Positions 10,426 to 18,765 of a stretch of DNA of 64,000 bases are shown in pieces. The notes beneath the pieces were generated by a model, which worked only from the letters and a program-made list of their open reading frames with translations, did no database searches and was not told where the DNA came from. Every line of letters starts with the position of its first letter. Position 1 is the first letter of the stretch. Position numbers and translations under genes: made by a program. Source of the stretch: DATJLQ01 sp035509415 (GTDB taxonomy: Bacteria; Pseudomonadota; Alphaproteobacteria; JACZXZ01); NCBI GenBank assembly GCA_035509415.1, contig DATJLQ010000107.1, forward strand, positions 15,506-79,505, read 5' to 3'.

Positions 10426-11607
10426 TTGATCGGAATCGGAACCGAACGCGCCGCTCTTGCCGCTCCCGCGCCACGCCGGACGATCGTGATCCTCGACATC
10501 GTTCGCTGGATGAGCGCGCTCGAAGTCGTGCTCGGCCACGTACGCGATCTGTTGTTCGTCGACTTCCGGAATTTGGTCGACACCGGCTTCGCGGCCAAGC
10601 TGTTCTATTTCGCGACCAGCTTCGGCGACGAGGCGGTCATCATATTCTTCGTCCTCAGCGGCTATCTCGTCGGCGGCAAGGTCGTGGCCGACCGGCGCGC
10701 CGGCCGGTTCTCCTGGCGCGACTATCTGATCGACCGTTTCTCGCGCATCTATATCGTGCTGGTGCCGGCGCTGCTGTTGACGCTCGTGTGCGATCGCGTG
10801 GGCCCGCGTCTGTTCGCGGGCGCTTCGGTCTACGCCGCCGGCAACTGGTCGCCCACGTTCCACGCCGACTACGTGGCGCACGGCGCATGGCCGGTGCTTG
10901 CGTGCAATCTCGCCAACCTGCAGTTCTTCGTCTGTCCCGCTTACGGCTCGAACGGGCCGCTTTGGTCGCTCGGGATGGAATGGGCCTATTATCTCTCGTT
11001 CCCGGCGGGACTGGCCCTTCTGCGCAACCCGGCGCCCAATGTCGGTTACGCGATCCGACTTGCGCTCGTGCTGCTGATCGCGGCGCTCGGCTACCGCGTC
11101 GCGCAGGCGGCGGTCTTGCTTTACCCGATCTGGTTCATGGGAATCGCGGCGCATGCGGCGGCCGGTCGCCGGCGCATCGGTCTGTCGGCCGCAATCCTGG
11201 GCGCCGTCGCGCTCGCCGTGTCCCTGCCCGCGACGCGTTTCGGCTACGTCGACTCGACCCTCGGCCTTTACGCGATCGGCGCCTCGGTCGCACTCCTCCT
11301 CGCCTCGACGCCGCTGCAGCGCATGACGTTCGCGGCCGGTGCCAACCGCGCGCTCGCCGACTTTTCCTACTCGCTCTACGCGACGCACTTCCCTTTGGCG
11401 CTGTTCTTCATCGCCTTCCTCCAGCACGAGGGGCTCGCCCTCGGCCGCGTCCGGGTCTCGCTCTCGGGCATGTCGGTCTTCGCCGGCGTGACGCTCGCGC
11501 TCTACGGCGCGTCGTACCTCTTCGCGCAGGCGACCGAGCGCCGCACCGGCGCGTTGCGCGGCTGGCTCAAGCGCGCGCTCGCGGCGCGCGCGGCGATCGC
11601 GCCGTGA
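10426..11607 (+). CDS. Acyltransferase family 3 membrane protein
   Basis: Integral membrane O-acyltransferase of 393 aa with about ten hydrophobic segments. The N-terminus has the family pattern ILDIVRWMSALEVVLGH, whose His is the usual catalytic position, followed by FFVLSGYLVGGK and DRFSRIY. The start is TTG at 10426, supported by AGGAG at 10412-10416 with 9-base spacing. It follows the SGNH hydrolase by 58 bases. It likely transfers acetyl or another short acyl group to an EPS sugar across the inner membrane. Its stop codon lies inside a hairpin shared with the convergent gene. Confidence 0.88.
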   Translation: MIGIGTERAALAAPAPRRTIVILDIVRWMSALEVVLGHVRDLLFVDFRNLVDTGFAAKLFYFATSFGDEAVIIFFVLSGYLVGGKVVADRRAGRFSWRDYLIDRFSRIYIVLVPALLLTLVCDRVGPRLFAGASVYAAGNWSPTFHADYVAHGAWPVLACNLANLQFFVCPAYGSNGPLWSLGMEWAYYLSFPAGLALLRNPAPNVGYAIRLALVLLIAALGYRVAQAAVLLYPIWFMGIAAHAAAGRRRIGLSAAILGAVALAVSLPATRFGYVDSTLGLYAIGASVALLLASTPLQRMTFAAGANRALADFSYSLYATHFPLALFFIAFLQHEGLALGRVRVSLSGMSVFAGVTLALYGASYLFAQATERRTGALRGWLKRALAARAAIAP

Positions 11608-11627
11608 CGCCGAGTCCCGGGCGTCAC
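11604..11627. terminator. Bidirectional hairpin between convergent genes
   Basis: GTGACGCC (11604-11611) and GGCGTCAC (11620-11627) form a perfect 8-bp stem with an 8-base loop. Both convergent stop codons, TGA at 11605-11607 and its minus-strand counterpart at 11624-11626, lie inside the stem. There is no T-run, as is common in high-GC genomes. Confidence 0.55.
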
Positions 11628-13735
11628 AGGCCCGGCCCGCCGCCTTCCCACACCTTGCGCCCGCCCTTGTTGTCGAGATAGTTGACCAGGGCCACGACGA
11701 CGCCGCGGTCGAAGCGCGTGCCGACCCCCTTCATGAGCGCCCCGATCGCCTGATCGACCGAGAGGCCGGAGCGGTGGGCGCGCGCACTCACCATGGCGAC
11801 GAAGTCGTTGGCGACCGAGACCACGCGCGCGGTGGGAAGGATCGCGTCGCCCTTGAGGCCGAGGGGGCGGCCGGTGCCGTCCCAGTTCTCGCGGCACTGA
11901 CGCAAGGTCGCGACCACCGGCCCGTCGAACTCGATGCCCTCGAGGACGTCGGCGCCCGATTCGAGGCTGTCGCGGATCTTGGCGATCTCGTCCTCGCTCA
12001 GATTGCCGCTCTTGGTGAGGATCTCGGGCGGCACCAGGATCTTGCCCAGGTTCATGAGGTTGCCCGCGGTCTCCGCGGTCTCGACCAGCACCGGATCGAG
12101 GCCCATCTCCTGCGCGATCGAGCGCGCGACCGCCGCGACCCGGCTCGAATGGTGCGCCGAATAGGGGTCGCGCTGGTCGACCAGGGTCACGAGGCTCTTG
12201 ACCAGCTTGTGCAGCGTGCGCTCGCGCCGCTCGCGCTCGGTGATCGCGGCGGTCACGTCCTCTTCCACCACGAGCACGCCGCGCGGCATGTCGGGGGTGG
12301 GCTGGAGCGGCGTGTGCTGGGACTGGAGCACGCGCAACGCGCGTCCCTCGCCGACCCGGTGCATGGCGGAAACGCGCTTGTTGTCCTCGAGCGCCGTGCG
12401 GTTGAGGCGCGTGTAGCGCTTGGCGGCTTCCGGGCCGAGCACGGCGGCGAGCGTCTTCCCGATGAGGTCGGCGGCGGCTACGCCCGCATCGTCGGCCGCC
12501 TTCTTGTTCGCGAAGCGGTAGCGCTCCTCCTCGTCGGCGATGAAGATCGCGTTGGGCTGGCTGTCGGTGACCAGGCGCAGGAAACGGCCCTGGTGCTCGA
12601 AGCGGTCGGCGAGCACGCGGTAGCGCGTCGCGGCGGCGCTCGCGCGGCGCGAGGCGCCATGGCGCCACACCGCGACGATCGCGACCGTCACCAGCGTGAT
12701 CGCGAGCAGGAAGAACTCGATCAGGCGGCGCTGGCGCAGGTCGGTGTCGGCGAGCGCCTCGGCGCGGTCGACCTTGTAGACGAGCACCCAGGGCGCGCCA
12801 TCGACCGCGCGGCTGGTATAGAGCACCTCGTGGTCGCGATAGTCGCGCTTGACGCCGAAGCCGCCGGGTGCGGCGAGCGCCGCCGAAGCCGCGAGGTCCG
12901 CGGTGCTGATGGCGAGCTGGAGCGTGAGCGGGGCGACGCCGCTCGCGAGCGGCGAGAGATAGTCGACCACGGCTCCCGAGCGGCGCACGAGCTCGGCCTC
13001 GGCGGTCTTCTCGATGGTGCCCGGCTGCTTCAGGAGCGGATAGAGCTCGCTCCCCACCTCCTTGACGCCGAGCACCCAGCCGACCTGCTGGCTCGCGACC
13101 GGGTCGCCCTGGACCGCGTAGATGGGCATGAGGAACGCCATCGAGGGCTTGCCCGCCGCGTCGAGCGTCATGTCGCGCAGCGCGCGCGAGCCCTTCTTCG
13201 CGTCGACCACGAAGCGCTTGATCGCGTCGTCCATCGAGGGCGTGCCGCGCGTCTCGACCACGGTCCGGCCGTCGATGTCGAGCACCGCGAGCCCCGCGAC
13301 GCCGACGCGCTTCACGTTGGCGCGCACGTCGGGCCCGAGGATCGGCGCCGTGAAGCCGGCGCGGTCCGCGGTCACGGCGAGGAGATTGCCGATGTACTCC
13401 GCCTGCGCGGCGCCGTCGGTCACCGCGCCGAGATTGCCGCCCGCGAGCTTGAGCTGGGTCAGCAGCAGGCGCACGGAATCGTTGTTGGCGACGCCGCCGA
13501 CCTCGCTCCACTGGCTGTTGAGCCAGCCCTCGACCGCGGCCACGCGGCTGTCGGCGACGATGCCGAGCCGCACCTGCCAGTCGCGCAGGTCGCGCGCCCG
13601 CTCGCTCGCGACGAAGCGGAACACGAGGGCGACGCCCACCGCGGCCGCGATCACCAGCGCGAGGCTGGTGAGGATGACGGCGATCCGGATGCGTCCCTCG
13701 TTGGGCAGCGGCGTCGAGCCTGGCGCGTCGGACAT
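11624..13735 (-). CDS. Membrane sensor with PAS-like region and degenerate HD-GYP domain
   Basis: Protein of 703 aa: a short cytoplasmic start, TM1 (about 18-40), a large periplasmic dCache-like sensor region, TM2 near residue 350, a PAS-like segment (RFLRLVTDSQPNAIFIADEEE), then an HD-GYP-type domain (about 515-690). The HD-GYP frame is recognisable (HSSRVAAVARSIA, VPPEILTKSG, GLKGD), but the HD of the expected HDIGK is replaced in MNLGK, HHE becomes CRE within RQCREN, and GYP becomes GRP. The metal ligands needed for c-di-GMP hydrolysis are therefore missing. It may bind a nucleotide or act through protein contacts. It is divergent from the LapG-like protease. Confidence 0.8.
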   Translation of the reverse strand: MSDAPGSTPLPNEGRIRIAVILTSLALVIAAAVGVALVFRFVASERARDLRDWQVRLGIVADSRVAAVEGWLNSQWSEVGGVANNDSVRLLLTQLKLAGGNLGAVTDGAAQAEYIGNLLAVTADRAGFTAPILGPDVRANVKRVGVAGLAVLDIDGRTVVETRGTPSMDDAIKRFVVDAKKGSRALRDMTLDAAGKPSMAFLMPIYAVQGDPVASQQVGWVLGVKEVGSELYPLLKQPGTIEKTAEAELVRRSGAVVDYLSPLASGVAPLTLQLAISTADLAASAALAAPGGFGVKRDYRDHEVLYTSRAVDGAPWVLVYKVDRAEALADTDLRQRRLIEFFLLAITLVTVAIVAVWRHGASRRASAAATRYRVLADRFEHQGRFLRLVTDSQPNAIFIADEEERYRFANKKAADDAGVAAADLIGKTLAAVLGPEAAKRYTRLNRTALEDNKRVSAMHRVGEGRALRVLQSQHTPLQPTPDMPRGVLVVEEDVTAAITERERRERTLHKLVKSLVTLVDQRDPYSAHHSSRVAAVARSIAQEMGLDPVLVETAETAGNLMNLGKILVPPEILTKSGNLSEDEIAKIRDSLESGADVLEGIEFDGPVVATLRQCRENWDGTGRPLGLKGDAILPTARVVSVANDFVAMVSARAHRSGLSVDQAIGALMKGVGTRFDRGVVVALVNYLDNKGGRKVWEGGGPGL

Positions 13736-13870
13736 TGGCGTTCGGATCGTTTTCCTGACAAGATGCGAGGGCGGATCGGCGAGGAAATCCGCGGGATTTT
13801 AGCGATTATGGCGGGTCAGTCCCCGAGCCCCGTCGGGGCGCTATCCTGGGCTGAGGAAGGGCAGCGGTCA

Positions 13871-14542
13871 ATGTCGAAGGCACGGAACAGCATGGGTTGG
13901 CGCGCGCGTAGCACCTTGTTCGCACTTGCACTCGCGGTGTGTCTCGCCGGGCTCGGCGTCGGGCGCGCGGCGGCGGCCGGCGGCACCGGCCTGTTCGGCG
14001 CGACCGAGACGCGCGGCGACAATCTCCTCATGTTCGGGAAATGGGACGGCGTGCTCGCGCGCATGCGCGAGACGCCCGAGCCGTTCGACGACAGCTGCGA
14101 AGGGCCGGGCGCGCGCTGCCACCTCAAGGAATGGAACGCGTTCCTTCTCAGCATCAAGGACAAGGACAAGATGGCCCAGCTCGAGGCCGTCAACGACTAC
14201 ATGAACAAGTTCCCCTACATCGAGGACGTGGTGAACTGGGGCAAGGAGGATTACTGGGAGACGCCGCTCGAGTTCCTCCAATTCAGCGGCGACTGCAAGG
14301 ACTACGCGATCGCGAAATACATGTCGCTGCGCTTCCTCGGCTGGCCGATCGACGAGCTGCGTCTCGTGGTGGTGCAGGATCTCAACCTCCATCTCGGCCA
14401 CGCCATCCTGGTCGCCTACATCGACGGCAAGACCATCGCCCTCGACAACCAGATCAAGCATTTGATCAACACCCAGAACATCCACCACTACCGTCCGGTC
14501 TACGCGGTCAACGAAAGCCACTGGTGGCTGTTCAGAAGTTAA
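13871..14542 (+). CDS. LapG-like transglutaminase-type cysteine protease (BTLCP)
   Basis: Secreted protein of 223 aa with a signal peptide (LFALALAVCLAGLGV, cleavage near AAAA about residue 36). It has the papain-like triad of bacterial transglutaminase-like cysteine proteinases: Cys142 in GDCKDYA, His177 in LGHAILVA and Asp192 in ALDN. LapG in Pseudomonas cleaves the adhesin LapA when LapD, a c-di-GMP receptor, releases it. No LapA or LapD is encoded in this window, though a degenerate HD-GYP sensor is divergently encoded. The ATG at 13871 follows a purine-rich GAGGAAGGG stretch; an upstream ATG at 13808 is possible. The substrate could be a surface adhesin or matrix protein. Confidence 0.82.
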   Translation: MSKARNSMGWRARSTLFALALAVCLAGLGVGRAAAAGGTGLFGATETRGDNLLMFGKWDGVLARMRETPEPFDDSCEGPGARCHLKEWNAFLLSIKDKDKMAQLEAVNDYMNKFPYIEDVVNWGKEDYWETPLEFLQFSGDCKDYAIAKYMSLRFLGWPIDELRLVVVQDLNLHLGHAILVAYIDGKTIALDNQIKHLINTQNIHHYRPVYAVNESHWWLFRS

Positions 14543-14556
14543 GTCCCGGATATCCT

Positions 14557-14585
14557 TTGATTTTCGGCGCCCGATCGCCTATCCT
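14557..14585 (+). promoter_or_regulatory. Candidate sigma-70 promoter for the wcaJ-like operon
   Basis: TTGATT (14557-14562), a 17-base spacer and TATCCT (14580-14585) lie between the protease stop and the phosphoglycosyltransferase start. Each box matches 4 of 6 consensus bases. Initiation would be near 14592, giving a leader of about 110 bases. Confidence 0.35.
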
Positions 14586-14703
14586 TAATGTCGTATCGAG
14601 CGAAGGAGCGGCGCCAGGTGAAAGCTGAGTCTCGGCGGCTTGGGCTTTGGCTTGAGCGCGGGCCCGGCGCGCGGCGGCGGGCTGCGCGCGGGATCGTCGC
14701 GCC

Positions 14704-16131
14704 ATGATCACGCCGCGCGGCATGAGCGCTGCGGTCGACGGGCCGCGGCTTCTCGTCGGCCTGCTGCGCGCGGGCGACATGGCGCTGGTCGTCGTCAGCG
14801 GGTTCGCGAGCTACCGGCTGCGGCACGAGCACTTGGCGTTGCCCGACTATTACGTGGTCGGCATCGTGATCGGCGCGCTGGTCGCGGCGAACGCGATGCA
14901 GTTCGCGGGCGTCTATTCGATCCGCAGCCTGTTGCGCCTCAACACCCAGATCGGCCAGCTCGCGGCGGGCTGGGGTGCCATCCTGGTGTGTCTCACGCTG
15001 ATCTCCTACTTCACCAAGACCTCGCAGGAATTCTCGCGCCTCTGGCTCGCGGTCTGGGTCGCGTTCTCGTTCGTGCTCATGCTGATCGTGCGCATCGTGG
15101 TGCATTGGCAGCTGGTGCGCTGGCAGCGCATGGGACGGCTCAAAATCTCGATCGCGATCGTCGGCGCCACCGAGCTCGCGTTGCGCCTGATCCGGCAGGT
15201 GCGCGGCCAGGAGGCCGAGCAGTACCGCCTGGTCGGCGTCTACGACGACCGCGCGACGCGCGTGCCGCCGGCGTTCGCCGAGCTCGGCGTCCGTCGCGCG
15301 GGTGCCGTCTCCGACCTGGTGGCGCGCTTCCGCGAGGAGCCGATCGACGAGATCGTGCTCGCGTTGCCCTGGAGCGAGAGCCAGCGCATCAAGACGATCC
15401 TCCAGGAGCTGCGCACGCTCCCGACCAGCGTGCGCCTGTGCCCGGAGACGGTGGGCTTCGAGCTTCCGGTGCACGGCTTCAGCACCGTCGCCGGCGTCCC
15501 CATGCTCGGCATTTTCGAGCGCCCGCTCGCCGGCTGGAGCGTGGTCGCGAAGGCGATCGAGGACCGCGTCGCCGGCGCGTTGGTCCTGCTCCTCATGGCG
15601 CCGCTCATGTTCTGGATCGCGGTCGCGATCAAGGTCACGAGCCCGGGCCCGGTGCTGTTCGGCCAACGCCGCTACGGCTTCAACAACAACGAGTTCGTGC
15701 TCTACAAATTCCGCACCATGGTGGCGGACGCCGCGCGCGACGAGGGCGTCGTGCCCCAGGCGACGCGCAACGACCCGCGCGTGACGCGCCTCGGCGCCTT
15801 CCTGCGGCGCACCAGCCTCGACGAGCTGCCGCAGCTCTTCAACGTGCTCAAGGGCGACATGTCGATGGTCGGGCCGCGCCCGCACGCGATCGTCCACAAC
15901 CAGCAGTTCGCCACCCTGATCGACGATTACCTGAGCCGCCACCGGGTCAAGCCGGGCATGACGGGCTGGGCCCAGGTCAACGGCCTGCGCGGCGAGATCG
16001 ACTCGCCGCAGAAAATTCAGCTCAGGGTGCAATACGACCTATACTATATCGACCATTGGTCGCTCTTGTTCGATCTCAAGATTCTCCTTTTGACCCTGTT
16101 CGTGGGATTCGTGAACGAGAACGCGTATTGA
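14704..16131 (+). CDS. Undecaprenyl-phosphate hexose-1-phosphate transferase (WcaJ type)
   Basis: Polyprenyl-phosphate glycosylphosphotransferase of 475 aa, the enzyme that starts EPS synthesis by placing a sugar-1-phosphate on undecaprenyl phosphate. It has four N-terminal hydrophobic segments (to about 135), a CoA-binding-like Rossmann region (ISIAIVGATELA), a re-entrant membrane helix (about 290-315) and the catalytic C-terminal domain with SPGPVLFGQRRYG, YKFRTM, RRTSLDELPQLFNVL and VGPRP. The length matches WcaJ/PssY. It heads a likely operon with the two genes downstream. The sugar is probably glucose or galactose by family, but this is not certain. Confidence 0.92.
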   Translation: MITPRGMSAAVDGPRLLVGLLRAGDMALVVVSGFASYRLRHEHLALPDYYVVGIVIGALVAANAMQFAGVYSIRSLLRLNTQIGQLAAGWGAILVCLTLISYFTKTSQEFSRLWLAVWVAFSFVLMLIVRIVVHWQLVRWQRMGRLKISIAIVGATELALRLIRQVRGQEAEQYRLVGVYDDRATRVPPAFAELGVRRAGAVSDLVARFREEPIDEIVLALPWSESQRIKTILQELRTLPTSVRLCPETVGFELPVHGFSTVAGVPMLGIFERPLAGWSVVAKAIEDRVAGALVLLLMAPLMFWIAVAIKVTSPGPVLFGQRRYGFNNNEFVLYKFRTMVADAARDEGVVPQATRNDPRVTRLGAFLRRTSLDELPQLFNVLKGDMSMVGPRPHAIVHNQQFATLIDDYLSRHRVKPGMTGWAQVNGLRGEIDSPQKIQLRVQYDLYYIDHWSLLFDLKILLLTLFVGFVNENAY

Positions 16132-16176
16132 GAGCGAGGCGATGCCGCCAGTACCTCTTTGCCCGGGAGAGGAACC

Positions 16177-16596
16177 ATGGTTAGAATCGAGCGCCAAGAC
16201 CCGTTCGTCGAGAACTTCTTCAAGCAGATCGCGCCGCAGATCGCCGAAAGCTTCACGATCGATCAGCTGGCCGCGATCAAGATGGTCTATGGCGGGCGCG
16301 CCTGGGGGCGGCACGCGGTCGACATCCGCTTCTCGTTCCCGTTCTTCTGGGAGCGGTTCTACGTGGTGTTCGTCGCCGGGCGGGACAAGCGCGCGGCCGC
16401 GCGCCGCGCGGTCGACCGCAAGGCGCACCCGCTCGCGACCTTCGGCAACGCGGTGGTCACCGTCCTGTTCGCCGCCGTGCTCTTGGCGCTGGCGTTCGTG
16501 GTGATCGATACGGTGGCCGTCGCGTTCAGCGGCGGCGGCGGCTCGGGAGGCTTTCTGCGCGACCTCGTGAGCCAGTTCCGGCAGATGCTCCGATGA
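16177..16596 (+). CDS. Small conserved membrane protein of EPS cluster, unknown function
   Basis: I cannot name a function. The 139-aa protein has a soluble N-terminal part (VENFFKQIAPQIAESFTIDQLAAIKMVYG), a strand-rich middle (HAVDIRFSFPFFWERFYVVFVAGRDKR), one hydrophobic segment (about 88-112) and a Gly/Ser linker before a short amphipathic tail. The ATG at 16177 follows GGGAGAGG with good spacing. It lies between the initiating transferase and a polymerase/ligase gene, 45 bases after the former, so it is probably in their operon and may assist the membrane assembly complex. Confidence 0.75.
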   Translation: MVRIERQDPFVENFFKQIAPQIAESFTIDQLAAIKMVYGGRAWGRHAVDIRFSFPFFWERFYVVFVAGRDKRAAARRAVDRKAHPLATFGNAVVTVLFAAVLLALAFVVIDTVAVAFSGGGGSGGFLRDLVSQFRQMLR

Positions 16597-16621
16597 CGCG
16601 CGCGCGATGGGGTTCCCACTC

Positions 16622-18031
16622 ATGAGCCGAGTCCTTTTCTGGATGCTCGTCGTCACGGTCGCGTTCGCCCCGCTTCCGCTCGCGAGCGACCGTCCCGCGC
16701 CCGAGGGGCTGCTCGCCATCCTGATCGGCGGCCAGCTCGCGCTGTTCGCGCTCGCGGCTCCGTTCAGCCGCAGCCTGATCCAGGTGCCGTTCCGCAAGTA
16801 TTGGTGGGCGATGCTCGGCTTCGCGCTCCTGGTGTGCTGGTTCGTGGTGCAGCAAAGCGGGCTCACGCCGGCCGCGTGGCACGATCCGATCTGGCGCGAC
16901 GGCGCCAAGATGCTGGGCGTGCACCTCCGGGGAGCGATGACGCTCGATCCCGAGGGTGCGCGCGAGACCATCATGCGCATGGTGACCTACGCGGGAACGT
17001 TCTTCCTCGCATTCCAGCTGTGCCGCACGCGCGAGCACGCCAGTGCAGCACTCTGGTCGGTGGTGCTCGTCGGCGTCGCCTATTCGGTGTACGGGCTCTA
17101 CGTGTATTTCCACGGCAACGACGCCATCCTGTGGTTCTCCAAATACGCCTATCGCGGGTCGCTGACCTCGACCTTCGTCAACCGCAACAATTTCGGCACC
17201 TATGTCGGGATCGCGCTGATCGCGAGCGTCGGGCTGCTGCTCGCCCAGCTCGAGACCAGCCTGCGTCACGGCCTGTTCAGCCGCGCGGGTTTCGTGCATT
17301 TCATGGACAACGTCGACTTCCGGGTGTTCGCGCTCTTGGGCTTCGCGGTCCTGCTCGGCAGCACGCTCTTGCTCACGGCCTCGCGCGGCGCCACCTTGAG
17401 CACGACCGCCGGCCTCGTCGCCCTCGTAGTCGCCGACCGGCTCGCGCGGCGCCAGACCAGCGGCGTGCGCCAGGTGCGCATCTCGCTCATCACGCTCGCG
17501 GCGTTCGTGGCGTTGATCTTCGCCTTCAACGGCAGCAACCTGCTCGGCCGCATCAACCAGACCGTCACCTCCGGCGCGCGCGAGGTCGTCTACGAGGACA
17601 CGCTGCACGCGATCGCCCAGCATCCCTGGGTCGGCACCGGTCTCGGCAGCTTCGCCGAGACGTTCTCGCGCTATCGCGACGCGCGTCTGGACTCGGCCGA
17701 TTTCTTCTTCGATCTGGCGCACAACACCTATCTCGAGCTCGCGCTCGAGATCGGCCTGCCGGCGTTGGCGCTCCTGCTCTCGATCCTCGGCGGCATCGTC
17801 TTCGCGGTCGGGCGCGGCGTGTTCGCGCGCCGGCGCGACGTCACCTTCGTCGCCGTCGGCCTCGGGACCACGGCGCTGTGCGCGCTCCACTCGACGGTCG
17901 ATTTCAGCCTGCAGATGCCCGCCGTGGTGCTCGACTACGCGCTGGTCCTAGGGCTTGCCTTCGCCCAGTCCTACCCGACCCAGGAGCGCGAGGCCGAGCT
18001 CGGCCGGCGGCACGGCGCGCGCGCTCAGTGA
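16622..18031 (+). CDS. O-antigen ligase/polymerase family membrane protein
   Basis: Protein of 469 aa with about 11-12 hydrophobic segments and the Wzy_C domain pattern: a large loop, VNRNNFGTYVGIALI, LTASRGATLS, and the periplasmic motif WVGTGLGSFAETFSRYRD followed by HNTYLELALEIGLPALALL. This H-N-x-Y-L-E region is characteristic of O-antigen ligase-like proteins. The ATG at 16622 gives a natural hydrophobic N-terminus; ATG at 16607 is the alternative. It overlaps the convergent minus-strand gene by 7 bases at the 3' end. It likely polymerises the repeat unit or transfers the chain to an acceptor. Confidence 0.87.
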   Translation: MSRVLFWMLVVTVAFAPLPLASDRPAPEGLLAILIGGQLALFALAAPFSRSLIQVPFRKYWWAMLGFALLVCWFVVQQSGLTPAAWHDPIWRDGAKMLGVHLRGAMTLDPEGARETIMRMVTYAGTFFLAFQLCRTREHASAALWSVVLVGVAYSVYGLYVYFHGNDAILWFSKYAYRGSLTSTFVNRNNFGTYVGIALIASVGLLLAQLETSLRHGLFSRAGFVHFMDNVDFRVFALLGFAVLLGSTLLLTASRGATLSTTAGLVALVVADRLARRQTSGVRQVRISLITLAAFVALIFAFNGSNLLGRINQTVTSGAREVVYEDTLHAIAQHPWVGTGLGSFAETFSRYRDARLDSADFFFDLAHNTYLELALEIGLPALALLLSILGGIVFAVGRGVFARRRDVTFVAVGLGTTALCALHSTVDFSLQMPAVVLDYALVLGLAFAQSYPTQEREAELGRRHGARAQ

Positions 18032-18726
18032 TAGGTTGCCATATACTCGCGGTCGAAGGTCCACTGCAGGTCGCGGTCGGAGGCGAGGATGTCGCGCACC
18101 GGCTCGAGCACGTAATGCTCGTGCACCAGCCGCACGAAATGCCAGAGGTCGTTCACCGTGGCGATGCGCACCTGCTCGGCCATGTCGGCGCGCAGGTCCG
18201 GCGGCATGACGCGCCATATGTAGAAGGCCGAGTCGAGCCGCGGGATCACCAGCGGCGGGTCGCGCGGCGCGGTGCGCAACGACATGCGCAGGAGTGCCGC
18301 GGTCTCCTCGGGCGTCGCCCCGAGCCTGAGGCGCACGGCGGCGAGCATGGTCCAGGCGCGGCCGTTCGACGGGCTCTCGATCAGCGCCGCGCGGTAGGCC
18401 GCCTGCGCCTCGGCGAGCCGCTTGTCGCGCACCGCCGGCTTGTCGTTGTTCGCGTTCGCCTCCGCCACCAGGATGTCGCCGTAGGCGGCCCAAACGTTGG
18501 TGTCGTCGAGGATCGGCGCCGCGCGGCCCCAGACCTCGATCGCCTCCTGCCTCAGCTCGGGCGTCGCCGGTTTCGCGGTGGGCACGCCGCCCGCGATGCG
18601 CGAGCGCGCATCCTCCTGGAAGAAGAGCGGCAGGCCGCCGACCAATTGCGGAATTCCGAGCCGGACCAGGGACACGCCGGCGACCAGCGCCAAGAGGATC
18701 GGTACGATGTTCTTGAGCGGTGACAC
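18025..18726 (-). CDS. Anchored helical-repeat protein of the EPS export operon
   Basis: Unknown protein of 233 aa. An N-terminal hydrophobic segment (IVPILLALVAGVSLVRLG, about 7-24) anchors it, and the rest is helical with a TPR-like block (RLAEAQAAYRAALIESPSNGRAWTMLAAVRL, about 103-133) and Trp/His-rich helices near the end. The GTG start at 18726 is 39 bases after the wzc-like stop, so it is last in the operon. It could be a periplasmic scaffold linking secretion components, as TPR proteins often do in EPS systems. That role is inferred from position. Confidence 0.68.
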   Translation of the reverse strand: MSPLKNIVPILLALVAGVSLVRLGIPQLVGGLPLFFQEDARSRIAGGVPTAKPATPELRQEAIEVWGRAAPILDDTNVWAAYGDILVAEANANNDKPAVRDKRLAEAQAAYRAALIESPSNGRAWTMLAAVRLRLGATPEETAALLRMSLRTAPRDPPLVIPRLDSAFYIWRVMPPDLRADMAEQVRIATVNDLWHFVRLVHEHYVLEPVRDILASDRDLQWTFDREYMATYH

Positions 18727-18765
18727 GCGCGCACTCCCGACTCGATGGGCCGCCCAGCCGCGCGG

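Noticed and set aside
16607..16621. Upstream ATG as start of the ligase-like gene
   Set aside because: No ribosome-binding site precedes it and the ATG at 16622 gives a more natural membrane N-terminus; still possible.
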